A stretch of 64,000 nucleotides of DNA, taken from assembly GCA_048500255.1 (NCBI GenBank), contig JASNYH010000009.1, positions 73,223 through 137,222 on the forward strand, given 5' to 3'. Below the pieces are notes generated by a model that worked only from the letters and a program-made list of their open reading frames with translations, was not told the origin of the DNA and searched no databases. The number at the start of each line of letters is the position of its first letter. Positions within the stretch are counted from its first letter, which is position 1. A program made the position numbers and the translations under genes. Positions 1 to 10,181 of this stretch are shown here, piece after piece. Source of the stretch: JAMHWF01 sp048500255. Lineage in GTDB: Bacteria; Pseudomonadota; Gammaproteobacteria; Burkholderiales; Burkholderiaceae_C.

Positions 1-1032
<1,032 letters not shown>

Positions 1033-1042
1033 GCGAGGCGTC

Positions 1043-1894
1043 CTATTTTTCCGTGTCGACGAGGCCCTTGACGAACCACTTCTGCATCGCGACGACGACG
1101 ATCGCCGGCGGGATCATCGCCAGCAGCGCCGTCGCCATCACCAGGTTCCATTCCTGCTGCGCTTCGCCGCCCGCGATCATGCGCTTGATGCCGATCACCA
1201 CGGGATACATGCTCTCGTCCGTCGTCACGAGCAGCGGCCACAGGTACTGGTTCCAGCCGTAGATGAACTGGATGACGAACAACGCCGCCATCGACGTCGC
1301 CGACAGCGGCAGCAGCACGTCCTTGAAGAAGCGCATCGGCCCGGCGCCGTCGATGCGTGCCGCTTCGAGCAGCTCGTCGGGCACCGTCAGGAAGAACTGT
1401 CGAAAGAGGAACGTCGCCGTCGCCGACGCGATCAGCGGCACGGTCAGCCCTGCGTAGGTGTTGAGCAACCCGAGGTCGGCCACCACCTTGTAGGTGGGCG
1501 CGATGCGCACCTCGACGGGCAGCATCAGCGTCACGAAGATGGCCCAGAAGAACAGCATGCGCAGCGGAAAGCGGAAGTAGACGATGGCGAAGGCCGACAG
1601 TAGCGAGATCGCGATCTTGCCGATGGCGATCACCAGTGCCGTGACGAGGCTGACGAACATCATGCGGCCGACCGCTGCCTTCGAGCCGGTGCCGGTGCGC
1701 GTACCCAGCAGCGCCGTCGTGTAGTTGTCGACCAGGTGCGCGCCCGGCACGAGCGGCATCGGCGCCTGCACGACCTCCTGCGCCGTGTGCGTCGACGCGA
1801 CGAAGGTGACGTAGACCGGAAAGGCCACGATCACCACACCCGCCAGCAGGATCAGGTGCGCGAGCAGATCCAGGCCCGGTCGCCGCTCGACCAT
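1043..1894 (-). CDS. ugpE: sn-glycerol-3-phosphate ABC transporter permease UgpE
   Basis: Inner-membrane permease of 283 residues, one half of the UgpA/UgpE channel. It has an N-terminal transmembrane helix (about residues 13-32) and several later hydrophobic helices. A typical EAA loop beginning EAARIDGAG sits near residues 178-197, where the ATPase docks. The ATG shares one base with the ugpA stop (TGATG at 1896-1892), which points to translational coupling. The length and the closing KGLVDTEK match MalG/UgpE family proteins, whose C-termini end similarly. A permease for a different polyol or disaccharide cannot be excluded from sequence alone. Confidence 0.88.
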   Translation of the reverse strand: MVERRPGLDLLAHLILLAGVVIVAFPVYVTFVASTHTAQEVVQAPMPLVPGAHLVDNYTTALLGTRTGTGSKAAVGRMMFVSLVTALVIAIGKIAISLLSAFAIVYFRFPLRMLFFWAIFVTLMLPVEVRIAPTYKVVADLGLLNTYAGLTVPLIASATATFLFRQFFLTVPDELLEAARIDGAGPMRFFKDVLLPLSATSMAALFVIQFIYGWNQYLWPLLVTTDESMYPVVIGIKRMIAGGEAQQEWNLVMATALLAMIPPAIVVVAMQKWFVKGLVDTEK

Positions 1895-2781
1895 CAGTAC
1901 GTCACCCTTTTCTCGATGTAGCGGAACTGCACGACGGTCAGCGCGACGACGATGGCCATCAGTACGACGGACTGCGCAGCCGAGCCGCCGAGATCGAGCG
2001 CCTTGAAGCCGTCATGGTAGACGCGGTAGACGAGGATCGAGGTGTCCTTGCCGGGACCGCCCTGCGTCGACGCGTCGATGATGCCGAAGGTGTCGAAGAA
2101 GGCGTAGACGACGTTGATGACGAGCAGGAAGAACGTCGTCGGCGACAGCAGCGGCAGCTGGATCGACCAGAAACGCCGCCACGGCCGCGCGCCGTCGATC
2201 GCCGCCGCCTCGACGAGCGACTTCGGAATGCTCTGCAGCCCGGCGAGGAAGAAGAGGAAGTTGTACGAGATCTGCTTCCACACTGCCGCCATCACGATCA
2301 ACGCCATTGCGTGGTCTCCGTCGAGCAGGTGGTTCCAGTGCAGGTCGAGCGTGCCCAGCGCATACGACACGATGCCGATCGACGGCGCGAACATGAACAG
2401 CCACAGCACGCCCGCCACCGCCGGCGCCACGGCATAGGGCCAGATGAGCAGCGTGCGGTAGGCCGTCGCGCCGCGCACGACGCGGTCGGCGAACACGGCC
2501 AGCAGCAGCGCCAGCGCGATGCCCGCCACCGCGACGAGCAGCGAGAACACGGCCGTCGTGCGGAACGACGCGACGTAGGTCTCGTCGGCCCACAGCTGGC
2601 GAAAGTTGTCGAGCCCGACCCACTCGATCGACGTGCCGAAGGCGTCGGACTGCTGCAGCGATTGCAGCAGCGCCTGCCCGGCCGGCCAGAAGAAGAACAC
2701 GGAGATCACCGCCACCTGCGGTGCGAGCAGCGCCCACGGCAGCCAGCCGGAGCGGAAGACGACGCGCTTCTCGGTAGCCAA
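1894..2781 (-). CDS. ugpA: sn-glycerol-3-phosphate ABC transporter permease UgpA
   Basis: Inner-membrane permease of 295 residues pairing with UgpE. The N-terminus has a basic stretch and then a hydrophobic helix (WALLAPQVAVISVFFFWPAG). The MalF-type FDTFGIID and GGPGKDTS stretches typical of UgpA lie in the C-terminal third, and the EAA loop is EAAAIDGARPW. It starts 24 bp after the ugpB stop and overlaps ugpE by one base, so it sits inside the same transcript. The order B-A-E-C is the classic ugp order. Confidence 0.88.
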   Translation of the reverse strand: MATEKRVVFRSGWLPWALLAPQVAVISVFFFWPAGQALLQSLQQSDAFGTSIEWVGLDNFRQLWADETYVASFRTTAVFSLLVAVAGIALALLLAVFADRVVRGATAYRTLLIWPYAVAPAVAGVLWLFMFAPSIGIVSYALGTLDLHWNHLLDGDHAMALIVMAAVWKQISYNFLFFLAGLQSIPKSLVEAAAIDGARPWRRFWSIQLPLLSPTTFFLLVINVVYAFFDTFGIIDASTQGGPGKDTSILVYRVYHDGFKALDLGGSAAQSVVLMAIVVALTVVQFRYIEKRVTY

Positions 2782-2805
2782 GGGGGCCTGGACTGCTGGC
2801 GTGCC

Positions 2806-4125
2806 TCAGCGCTTGTTCGCTTTCTCGAACCTCTCGAGTTGCTCGTTGCCGCGCCGCACGATGGCGTCGAGCGCCTCCTTGGCCGACTTCTTGCCCGCCC
2901 ACACCTGTTCGAGCTCCTCATCTTCGATCGCGCGGATCTGCACGTAGTTGCCCAGGCGGATGCCGCGCGACTTGTCGGTCGTCTTGCGGATCATCTGGTT
3001 GACCGCCGTGTCGGTGCCCGGGTTGTCCCTGTAGAAGCCCGACTTCTCGGTCAGCTGGAACGCCGCCATCGTGATCGGCAGGTAGCCGGTGCGCTTGTGA
3101 CTGGCCGACTGCACCTCGGGGCTCGAGAGGAAGTTGAAGAACGTCGCCACGCCCTTGTAGTCGGCCGGCTTCTTGCCCGACATCACCCACAGGCTGGCGC
3201 CGCCGATCACCGTGTTCTGCGGCGCGCCGGCGACGTCGGGGTAGTAGGGCAGGGTCGACAGGCCGAAGGCGAACCTGGCGTTCTTGCGGACGTTGCCGTA
3301 GAAGCCCGAGGACGTCGTGACCATCGCGCACTCGCCCGAGATGAACGTCGCCTCGGGCACGTTGCCGCGCCCCTTGTAGACGAACAGGCCCTGGCGCGCC
3401 ATGTTCGAGAGGTTCTCGATGTGGCGCGTGTGCAGCGGCGAGTTGGCGACCATGCGCGCATCGAGGCCGGCCAGGCCGTTGCGCCGGGTCGCGAGCTCGA
3501 CGTTGTGCCAAGTCGAGAAGCTCTCGAGCTGCGTCCAGCCCTGCCAGGCGGTGGTGAACGGGCACTTGTGGCCGCTGGCCTTGAGCTTGGCGGCGGCCAG
3601 CGCCACTTCGGGCCAGGTGGCGGGCAGCTTGTCGGTGTCGAGGCCGGCGGCCTTGAAGGCGTCCTTGTTGACGTAGAAGACGGTCGTCGAGCTGTTGAAC
3701 GGAAAGCTCAGCATCTGGCCGCTGGGTGCCGTGTAGTAGCCGGCGACGGCCGGGATATAGGCGGCCGGGTCGAACTTGTAGCCGGCGTCCTTCATCACCT
3801 GGCCGACGGGCACCGTCGCGCCCTTGCTGGCCATCATCGTCGCCGTGCCGACCTCGAACACCTGCAGGATATGCGGCGCGTTGCCGGCGCGAAAGGCGGC
3901 GATGGCGGCAGTGAACGACTCGTCATAGCTGCCCTTGTAGGTGGGGACGACCTTGTAGTCCTTCTGGCTGGCGTTGAACTCGCGCGCCAGGTCGTTGACC
4001 CACTCGTTGTTGACCGCTGTCATCGAGTGCCACCAGTGGATTTCGGTCTGGGCGTGGGCGGCGGTGGCCACCGCGCAGGCCGCGACCAGCGCGAGGGTTC
4101 GGACCAGGCTTCGTTGCGTGCGCAT
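2806..4125 (-). CDS. ugpB: periplasmic sn-glycerol-3-phosphate-binding protein UgpB
   Basis: Substrate-binding protein of 439 residues that captures ligand in the periplasm for UgpAEC. I chose the ATG at 4125, although the frame is open further upstream. This ATG is preceded by GGAG at a 9-bp spacing and gives a clean signal peptide, MRTQRSLVRTLALVAACAV, ending ATAAHAQ. The mature protein begins TEIHWWHSM, typical of family 1 solute-binding proteins of the UgpB type. It is the first gene of the operon and so the best expressed. Ligand specificity (glycerol-3-phosphate or glycerophosphodiesters) is inferred from family resemblance and operon order. Confidence 0.88.
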   Translation of the reverse strand: MRTQRSLVRTLALVAACAVATAAHAQTEIHWWHSMTAVNNEWVNDLAREFNASQKDYKVVPTYKGSYDESFTAAIAAFRAGNAPHILQVFEVGTATMMASKGATVPVGQVMKDAGYKFDPAAYIPAVAGYYTAPSGQMLSFPFNSSTTVFYVNKDAFKAAGLDTDKLPATWPEVALAAAKLKASGHKCPFTTAWQGWTQLESFSTWHNVELATRRNGLAGLDARMVANSPLHTRHIENLSNMARQGLFVYKGRGNVPEATFISGECAMVTTSSGFYGNVRKNARFAFGLSTLPYYPDVAGAPQNTVIGGASLWVMSGKKPADYKGVATFFNFLSSPEVQSASHKRTGYLPITMAAFQLTEKSGFYRDNPGTDTAVNQMIRKTTDKSRGIRLGNYVQIRAIEDEELEQVWAGKKSAKEALDAIVRRGNEQLERFEKANKR

Positions 4126-4310
4126 GTCGGGTGGCTCCGTGCAAGGGCGAGGGATGGCCGCGAGTATCGCGGCGGCGCATGACACCGGTGTTTCTGGCAG
4201 ACGGCACGGCGCCGGGCAAGCGGGGATTACCCCGCCGGCCGAGCCTCATGCTGCACTGCGTTAGGATTGCCCGTTAAGCGCACACGCAGGTGCTCCGGCG
4301 CCTGGAGCCG
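4126..4310. promoter_or_regulatory. divergent intergenic region, ugpB / large dehydrogenase
   Basis: The 185 bp between the divergent starts of ugpB and the FAD/Fe-S dehydrogenase must hold both promoters. I see no convincing -35/-10 pair and no pho box that I would defend, although ugp operons are often phosphate-regulated. Confidence 0.3.
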
Positions 4311-7300
4311 ATGAATGCACCGCTTCCCCTGACCGAGATGGCCGTTGCCGGCGCGGCCGCCGCCGGCGCCGATGCGCCGCCCCGCCTGCGCGAGATTCCC
4401 TACAACTACACCTCGTTCTCCGACCGCGAGATCGTCATCCGCCTGCTCGGCGCGCCGGCGTGGGATGTGCTGAACCGCCTGCGCGAGGTGCGCCAGACCG
4501 GTCGCTCGGCGCGCATGCTCTACGAGGTGCTGGGCGACATTTGGGTGGTGCAGCGCAATCCCTACCTGCAGGACGACCTGCTCGACAACGGGCGGCGTCG
4601 CCAGGCGCTGATCGATGCGCTGCACCACCGGCTGGGCGAGGTCGAGAAGCGCCGCACTCCGGCCGCAGACGCGGCGCGCGATGCCGCCGTCGGCGAACTG
4701 CTCGCCGCCGCGCGCGCGGCCGTCGAGCGCTTCGCGGCGCACTTCGACGAGGTGGCCGAGCTGCGCCGCCGCGCGCGGCGCGTGCTCGGCCGCCATACGG
4801 CGCGCGACAACATCCGCTTCGACGCGCTGTCGCGCGTGTCGCACGTCACCGACGCCACCGACTGGCGCGTCGAATACCCCGCCGTCGTGCTGACGCCCGA
4901 CAGCGAGGCCGAGACGGCGGCGCTCGTCAAGGGCTGCATCGAGCTCGGACTGACCATCGTCCCGCGCGGCGGCGGCACCGGCTACACAGGCGGGGCTGTG
5001 CCGCTGGACTGGCGCAGCGCCGTCGTCAACACCGAGAAGCTCGAGGCGATGACGGAAGTCGAGCTGCGCCGCCTGCCGGGCGTCGCAGCCGAGGTGGCGA
5101 CGATCTGGACCGAGGCCGGCGTCGTCACGCAGCGAGTTGCCGACGCCGCCGAGCGCGCCGGCTACGTGTTCGCCGTCGACCCGACATCGGCCGAGGCCTC
5201 GTGCGTCGGCGGCAACGTGGCGATGAACGCCGGCGGCAAGAAGGCCGTGCTGTGGGGCACGGCGCTCGACAACCTGGCGTCGTGGCGCATGGTCACGCCC
5301 GAGGCGAAGTGGCTCGAGGTCGTGCGCCTCGACCACAACCTCGGCAAGATCCACGACGTCGAGGTCGCGCGCTTCGAGCTGCGCTACTACGCCGCCGACG
5401 GCCGCACGCTCGAGCGCACCGAGCGGCTCGACGTGCCCGGCCGCACGTTCCGGCGCGAAGGCCTCGGCAAGGACGTCACCGACAAGTTCCTCGCCGGGCT
5501 GCCCGGCGTCCAGAAGGAGGGCTGCGACGGCCTGATCACGAGCGCGCGCTGGGTCGTGCACCGCATGCCGGCGCAGGTGCGCACCGTGTGCCTCGAGTTC
5601 TTCGGCAACCCGAAGGACGCGGTGCCGAGCATCGTCGAGATCAAGGACTACCTGTTCTCGCTGTCGGCCGGGCACTCCGTCGCGCCGAGCGGGCCGGCGC
5701 CGGTGCTGTTGGCCGGTCTGGAGCACCTCGACGACCGCTATCTCAAGGCGGTCGGCTACGCGACGAAGAGCAAGCGCCAGGTCGGCGGCAACGGCCTGCC
5801 CAAGATGGTGCTGATCGGCGACATCGTCGGCGACGACGCCGACGCCGTGGCGCGCGCCACATCGGAGGTCGTGCGCATCGCCAACAGCCGCGGCGGCGAG
5901 GGCTTCGTCGCCGTGTCGCCCGACGCGCGCAAGAAGTTCTGGCTCGACCGCAAGCGCACGGCGGCGATCAGCCGGCACACGAACGCCTTCAAGATCAACG
6001 AGGACGTCGTCATCCCGCTGCCGCGCATGGGCGAGTACACCGAGGGCATCGAGCGCATCAACATCGAGCTGAGCCTGCGCAACAAGCTCGAGCTGGTCGA
6101 CGCGCTCGAGGCCTTCTTCGCCGCCGGCAGCCTGCCGCTGGGCAGGAGCGACGACGCCGGCGAGATCGCCAGCGCCGAACTGCTCGAGGACCGCGTGCAG
6201 CAGGCGCTGGCGCTGCTGCGCGACGTGCGCGCGCAGTGGGAGTTCTGGCGCGCGAACCTGGACGCCGCCGATGCGGCGTCGGGGCGCAGCCACTTCGCGC
6301 TGCTGCAGGACCACACGCTGCGCGCGTCGTGGAAGGCGCAGCTCCGCGCGCCGCTGCAGGCTCTGTTCGCCGGCGCCGCGCTCGCGCCGATCGTGCAGGC
6401 CTGCCAGCGCATCCACGACGAGGTGCTGCGCGGGCGCGTCTGGGTGGCGCTGCACATGCATGCCGGCGACGGCAACGTGCACACCAACATCCCCGTCAAC
6501 AGCGACAACTACGCGATGCTGCAGACGGCGCACGAGGCGGTGGCGCGCATCATGGCGCTGGCGCGCAGCCTGGGCGGCGTGATCTCGGGCGAGCACGGCA
6601 TCGGCATCACGAAGCTCGAGTTCCTGACCGACGCGGAGATCGCCGACTTCGCCGGCTACAAGCGCCGAGTCGATCCCGACGGGCGCTTCAACAAGGGCAA
6701 GCTGCTGCGCGAGCCCGGGCTGCACGCCGACCTGACGAACGCCTACACGCCGAGCTTCGGCCTGATGGGCCACGAGTCGCTGATCATGCAGCAGAGCGAC
6801 ATCGGCGCCATCGCCGACAGCGTCAAGGACTGCCTGCGCTGCGGCAAGTGCAAGCCGGTGTGCGCGACGCACGTGCCGCGTGCCAACCTGCTCTACAGCC
6901 CGCGCAACAAGATCCTCGCCACGTCGCTGCTCGTCGAGGCCTTCCTCTACGAGGAGCAGACGCGCCGCGGCATCAGCGTCAAGCACTGGCAGGAGTTCGA
7001 GGACGTCGCCGACCACTGCACCGTGTGCCACAAGTGCCTGTCGCCGTGCCCGGTGAAGATCGACTTCGGCGACGTGACGATGAACATGCGCAACCTGCTG
7101 CGCAAGATGGGGCGCAAGAGCTGGCGCCCCGGCAACGCGGCGGCGATGTTCTTCCTCAACGCGACGCACCCGCAGACGATCAAAGCGATGCGCAGCGCGA
7201 TGGTCGGCGCGGGTTTTCGCGCCCAGCGCCTGGCCAACGACGTGCTGCGCGGCCTGGCGAAGCGCCAGACGGCGGCGCCGCCGGCCACGGTGGGACCGGC

Positions 7301-8246
7301 CCCGCTGAAGGAGCAGGTGATCCACTTCGTCAACAAGAAGATGCCCGGCGGCCTGCCCACCAAGACGGCGCGCGCGCTGCTCGACATCGAGGACAAGGCT
7401 TACGTGCCCGTCATTCGCGATCCGAAGGCGACGACGGTGGACAGCGAGGCTGTGTTCTATTTCCCCGGCTGCGGCTCGGAGCGGCTGTTCTCGCAGGTCG
7501 GCCTGGCGACGCAGGCCATGCTGTGGCATGCCGGCGTGCAGACCGTGCTGCCGCCGGGTTACCTGTGCTGCGGCTATCCGCAGCGCGGCAGCGGCCAGTA
7601 CGACCGCGCCGAGAAGATGATCACCGACAACCGCGTGCTGTTCCACCGCGTCGCCAACACGCTGAACTACCTCGACATCAAGACGGTGGTCGTCAGCTGT
7701 GGTACCTGCCACGACCAGCTGCAGGGCTACAAGTTCGAGGACATCTTCCCCGGCTGCCGCATCGTCGACATCCACGAGTTCCTGCTCGAGAAGGGCATCC
7801 GGCTCGAGGGCGGCGCGGGCGCCTATCTGTACCACGACCCCTGTCACTCTCCGATGAAGCTGCAGGATCCGATGAAGACGGTGCGCGCGCTCGTCGGTGA
7901 CGGCGTCGTCAAGAGCGAGCGCTGCTGCGGCGAGAGCGGCACGCTCGGCGTGACGCGGCCCGACATCGCGACGCAGGTGCGCTTTCGCAAGGAGCACGAG
8001 CTGCGCAAGGGCGCGGCGGCGCTGCGCGCGTCGGGCGGGCTGTCGGACGGCGGCAACCTCAAGATCCTGACCAGCTGCCCGAGCTGTCTGCAGGGCTTGA
8101 TGCGCTACGGCGACGACCTCGACCACGGCCTGCTCGAGGCGGACTATGTCGTCGTCGAGATGGCGCGTCACCTGCTCGGGCCCGATTGGCTGCCCGCGTA
8201 CGTGGCGCGCGCCAATGCGGGCGGCATCGAGCGGGTCTTGGTCTGA
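4311..8246 (+). CDS. large FAD-binding / Fe-S dehydrogenase with DUF3683 N-terminus (D-lactate dehydrogenase-like)
   Basis: A fused oxidoreductase of about 1311 residues. An N-terminal DUF3683-type segment (about 1-130) is followed by an FAD-binding_4 domain with the glycine-rich PRGGGTGYTGG stretch near residue 220, and by an FAD-oxidase C-terminal region with HMHAGDGNVHTN near 720. Two ferredoxin-like Cys clusters follow: CLRCGKCKPVC near 845 and CTVCHKCLSPC near 905. Two CCG domains come last (FPGCGSE with CCGYP; HDPCHSP with CCGES). This arrangement fuses GlcD-, GlcF- and LutA-like parts, so oxidation of D-lactate or another 2-hydroxyacid with electrons passed to quinone is likely. The ATG at 4311 is preferred over an in-frame GTG at 4290. 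The substrate is unproven. Confidence 0.85.
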   Translation: MNAPLPLTEMAVAGAAAAGADAPPRLREIPYNYTSFSDREIVIRLLGAPAWDVLNRLREVRQTGRSARMLYEVLGDIWVVQRNPYLQDDLLDNGRRRQALIDALHHRLGEVEKRRTPAADAARDAAVGELLAAARAAVERFAAHFDEVAELRRRARRVLGRHTARDNIRFDALSRVSHVTDATDWRVEYPAVVLTPDSEAETAALVKGCIELGLTIVPRGGGTGYTGGAVPLDWRSAVVNTEKLEAMTEVELRRLPGVAAEVATIWTEAGVVTQRVADAAERAGYVFAVDPTSAEASCVGGNVAMNAGGKKAVLWGTALDNLASWRMVTPEAKWLEVVRLDHNLGKIHDVEVARFELRYYAADGRTLERTERLDVPGRTFRREGLGKDVTDKFLAGLPGVQKEGCDGLITSARWVVHRMPAQVRTVCLEFFGNPKDAVPSIVEIKDYLFSLSAGHSVAPSGPAPVLLAGLEHLDDRYLKAVGYATKSKRQVGGNGLPKMVLIGDIVGDDADAVARATSEVVRIANSRGGEGFVAVSPDARKKFWLDRKRTAAISRHTNAFKINEDVVIPLPRMGEYTEGIERINIELSLRNKLELVDALEAFFAAGSLPLGRSDDAGEIASAELLEDRVQQALALLRDVRAQWEFWRANLDAADAASGRSHFALLQDHTLRASWKAQLRAPLQALFAGAALAPIVQACQRIHDEVLRGRVWVALHMHAGDGNVHTNIPVNSDNYAMLQTAHEAVARIMALARSLGGVISGEHGIGITKLEFLTDAEIADFAGYKRRVDPDGRFNKGKLLREPGLHADLTNAYTPSFGLMGHESLIMQQSDIGAIADSVKDCLRCGKCKPVCATHVPRANLLYSPRNKILATSLLVEAFLYEEQTRRGISVKHWQEFEDVADHCTVCHKCLSPCPVKIDFGDVTMNMRNLLRKMGRKSWRPGNAAAMFFLNATHPQTIKAMRSAMVGAGFRAQRLANDVLRGLAKRQTAAPPATVGPAPLKEQVIHFVNKKMPGGLPTKTARALLDIEDKAYVPVIRDPKATTVDSEAVFYFPGCGSERLFSQVGLATQAMLWHAGVQTVLPPGYLCCGYPQRGSGQYDRAEKMITDNRVLFHRVANTLNYLDIKTVVVSCGTCHDQLQGYKFEDIFPGCRIVDIHEFLLEKGIRLEGGAGAYLYHDPCHSPMKLQDPMKTVRALVGDGVVKSERCCGESGTLGVTRPDIATQVRFRKEHELRKGAAALRASGGLSDGGNLKILTSCPSCLQGLMRYGDDLDHGLLEADYVVVEMARHLLGPDWLPAYVARANAGGIERVLV

Positions 8247-8686
8247 TGGCGGCGTCGGCGGGCTGCGAGCTGTGCAACGCCGAGGGCGGTGTGCCCGTCG
8301 CACGCAGCGCGCGCTGGCGCGTCGTGCGCGTCGTCGATGCCGACTTCCCGGCCTATTACCGATTGATCTGGAACGAGCACGTCGCCGAACTTTCCGATTT
8401 GTCGGACGGCGATCGAGCCGCCTGCATGGACACCGTCGCCGCCGTCGAGCGCGTGCTGCGCGAGCAACTCCGGCCGACCAAGGTCAATCTCGCGTCGCTG
8501 GGCAACGTGGTGCCGCATCTGCACTGGCATGTGATTGCACGCTTCGACTGGGACAGTCGCTTCCCGCAACCTGTCTGGGCGCCGGTGCAGCGGCGCACCG
8601 AGCCGCCACCGGCTGCGCGCTTGGCCGCGGCGCTGCCGGAGCTCGACGACGCCGTTCGCGCGGCACTGGCAGCGCTCGCCGCCTGA
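8246..8686 (+). CDS. HIT family hydrolase
   Basis: A 146-residue histidine-triad protein. The catalytic motif HLHWHVIARF (H-x-H-x-H) lies near residues 92-101 and is expected to hydrolyse or transfer nucleotidyl groups. The ATG shares its A with the TGA of the preceding dehydrogenase (8244-8248), so the two genes are translationally coupled. A longer frame from 8186 would overlap that gene by 60 bp with non-conserved sequence and was not chosen. The natural substrate of this subgroup is not known to me. Confidence 0.88.
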   Translation: MAASAGCELCNAEGGVPVARSARWRVVRVVDADFPAYYRLIWNEHVAELSDLSDGDRAACMDTVAAVERVLREQLRPTKVNLASLGNVVPHLHWHVIARFDWDSRFPQPVWAPVQRRTEPPPAARLAAALPELDDAVRAALAALAA

Positions 8687-8700
8687 CGCGCCCAAGCCAA

Positions 8701-8721
8701 GACCCCGCCTCGGCGGGGGTC
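8701..8721 (+). terminator. weak hairpin after the HIT gene
   Basis: The arms gaccccgcc and ggcgggggtc pair with one bulged G around a two-base loop. No T-run follows, so this may be an attenuating or rho-associated structure rather than a true intrinsic terminator. Confidence 0.3.
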
Positions 8722-8732
8722 GAGGGCGGGGC

Positions 8733-8738
8733 TACACT
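8733..8738 (+). promoter_or_regulatory. possible -10 box for DUF971-ubiE
   Basis: TACACT within gctacactgc, 34 bp before the DUF971 ATG and just after the hairpin, resembles a sigma70 -10 box. No good -35 element is visible at the right spacing. Confidence 0.25.
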
Positions 8739-8772
8739 GCACGCTCCACCTGATTCCCGACTGCCTCGTGCC

Positions 8773-9189
8773 ATGGCCGGACTGACGACCGAGACGCCCC
8801 AACCGACCGCGATCACCGTCCACCAGCAGTCGCGCGTGCTCGAGATCGCCTTCAGCGACGGCGCGTCGTTCCGCATCCCGTTCGAGTTGATGCGCGTCTA
8901 TTCGCCGTCGGCCGAAGTGCAGGGCCACGGGCCCGGCCAGGAGGTGCTGCAGACCGGCAAGCGCGCTGTCGAAATCGTCGGCCTCGAGCCGGTGGGCAAC
9001 TATGCGGTGCAGCCCACCTTTTCCGACGGGCACGACTCGGGCATCTTCTCCTGGGACTACCTGTATCGGCTCGGCGCGCAGCAGGGCGACCTGTGGCGGC
9101 GCTACGAGCAGCGGCTGGCCGAGGCCGGCCTCGACCGCGACGCGCCGATGGCGGCGCCCAAGGCGGGCGGCGGCTGCGGTCATCACTGA
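8773..9189 (+). CDS. DUF971 domain protein
   Basis: A 138-residue protein matching the DUF971 fold, which is related to the N-terminal domain of gamma-butyrobetaine hydroxylase. Typical stretches are the early LEIAFSDG, FELMRVYSPSAEVQGHG and the late SGIFSWDYLYRLG. It ends in the short Gly/Cys/His tail GGGCGHH, which could bind a metal. The ATG at 8773 was chosen because conserved sequence begins there; the frame is open further upstream without family resemblance. It lies 20 bp before ubiE, the usual betaproteobacterial pairing. Its biochemical role is unknown. Confidence 0.85.
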   Translation: MAGLTTETPQPTAITVHQQSRVLEIAFSDGASFRIPFELMRVYSPSAEVQGHGPGQEVLQTGKRAVEIVGLEPVGNYAVQPTFSDGHDSGIFSWDYLYRLGAQQGDLWRRYEQRLAEAGLDRDAPMAAPKAGGGCGHH

Positions 9190-9209
9190 CACACGCAGCG
9201 GGCACGGCG

Positions 9210-9941
9210 ATGGGCGAGACGCACTTCGGCTTCGAGCAGGTCAGCGAGCACGACAAGGCGCGCCGCGTGCGCGGCGTGTTCGATTCCGTCGCATCGCGCT
9301 ACGACTTGATGAACGACCTGATGTCGCTCGGCTTGCACCGGGCGTGGAAGGCCTATGCGGTCGCGGTGGCGGCGGTGCGCGAGGGCGACCGCGTGCTCGA
9401 CATCGCCGGCGGCACCGGCGACCTGTCGCGCGCCTTCGCGAAGCAGGCCGGCCGCAGCGGGCGCGTCGTGCACACCGACATCAACGAGACCATGCTGCGC
9501 CACGGCCGTGACCGGCTGCTCGACGAGGGGCTGGTGCTGCCCAGCGTCGTCTGCGACGCCGAGAAGCTGCCGTTCGGCGACGCGAGCTTCGACGTCGTGA
9601 GCGTCGCGTTCGGCCTGCGCAACATGACGCACAAGGAAGCGGCGCTGGCCGAGATGCAGCGCGTGCTGCGCCCGGGGGGCCGGCTGCTGGTGCTCGAGTT
9701 CTCGAAGGTCGCCGCGCCGCTGGAGAAGGCCTACGACTGGTATTCGTTCCGGGTCCTGCCGCGGCTGGGCCGCTGGGTGGCGGGCGACTCCGACAGCTAC
9801 CGCTACCTGGCCGAGTCGATCCGCATGCACCCGGACCAGCAACAGCTCAAGACGATGATGAAGGCGGCCGGCTTCGGCCACGTCGACGTGCACAACCTGG
9901 CCGCGGGGGTGGTGGCGTTGCACGTGGGCATCAAGTGCTGA
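9210..9941 (+). CDS. ubiE: ubiquinone/menaquinone C-methyltransferase UbiE
   Basis: A 243-residue SAM-dependent methyltransferase that adds the C-methyl group of the ubiquinone ring precursor on the membrane surface. The SAM motif DIAGGTGDL lies near residues 66-74. The family signatures SRYDLMNDLMS (near 31) and FGLRNMTHKEAAL (near 135) are present, and the C-terminal GGVVALHVGIKC-like end (AAGVVALHVG) is typical. Its length equals that of E. coli UbiE within a few residues. The partner genes ubiJ and ubiB lie far away at 43733, separated by the EPS locus. Confidence 0.95.
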   Translation: MGETHFGFEQVSEHDKARRVRGVFDSVASRYDLMNDLMSLGLHRAWKAYAVAVAAVREGDRVLDIAGGTGDLSRAFAKQAGRSGRVVHTDINETMLRHGRDRLLDEGLVLPSVVCDAEKLPFGDASFDVVSVAFGLRNMTHKEAALAEMQRVLRPGGRLLVLEFSKVAAPLEKAYDWYSFRVLPRLGRWVAGDSDSYRYLAESIRMHPDQQQLKTMMKAAGFGHVDVHNLAAGVVALHVGIKC

Positions 9942-10181
9942 GCCGCCGTTCGCCCTGACGGGGCGCCGCGGCGGTCCGCGAGGCCCGGATCGCCGTCGCA
10001 GCGGGCCGCGGCATCCCGCGAGTCGGGTGAGTGAAACGCCTGTGGCGCACATTAGACTTTGCCGGTCGCCTGTCGAGGCAGTTCGAACGGGGGACGCCCG
10101 GCCGATCGTGCGCCCGAGTCGCTGCTGGCGTCCGGCAGGCGACGCCGGGCTTCTATGTGACGGGGTCACCAGGGTGCAAAC
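9942..10181. promoter_or_regulatory. 240-bp leader before the EPS plus-strand operon
   Basis: This is the left border of the EPS locus and must hold the promoter for epsE. A weak -10-like TAGACT lies within cattagactt near 10051, but no convincing -35 accompanies it. Several GC-rich short inverted repeats occur, for example around 10130-10150. No T-run marks an intrinsic terminator for ubiE. Confidence 0.3.

Noticed and set aside
2014..4182. A 722-codon plus-strand open frame across ugpA and ugpB
   Set aside because: It is antisense to two genes with clear transporter features and has low-complexity Arg/Val/Glu composition.
4227..8303. A 1358-codon open frame on the minus strand opposite the large dehydrogenase
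   Set aside because: Its translation is Arg/His/Ala-rich with no domains. The plus-strand gene has intact FAD and Fe-S motifs, so this is a GC-rich antisense shadow.
10040..10060. Possible sigma54 promoter before epsE
   Set aside because: tggcgc and ttgc elements are present but spaced about five bases too far apart for a -24/-12 promoter.
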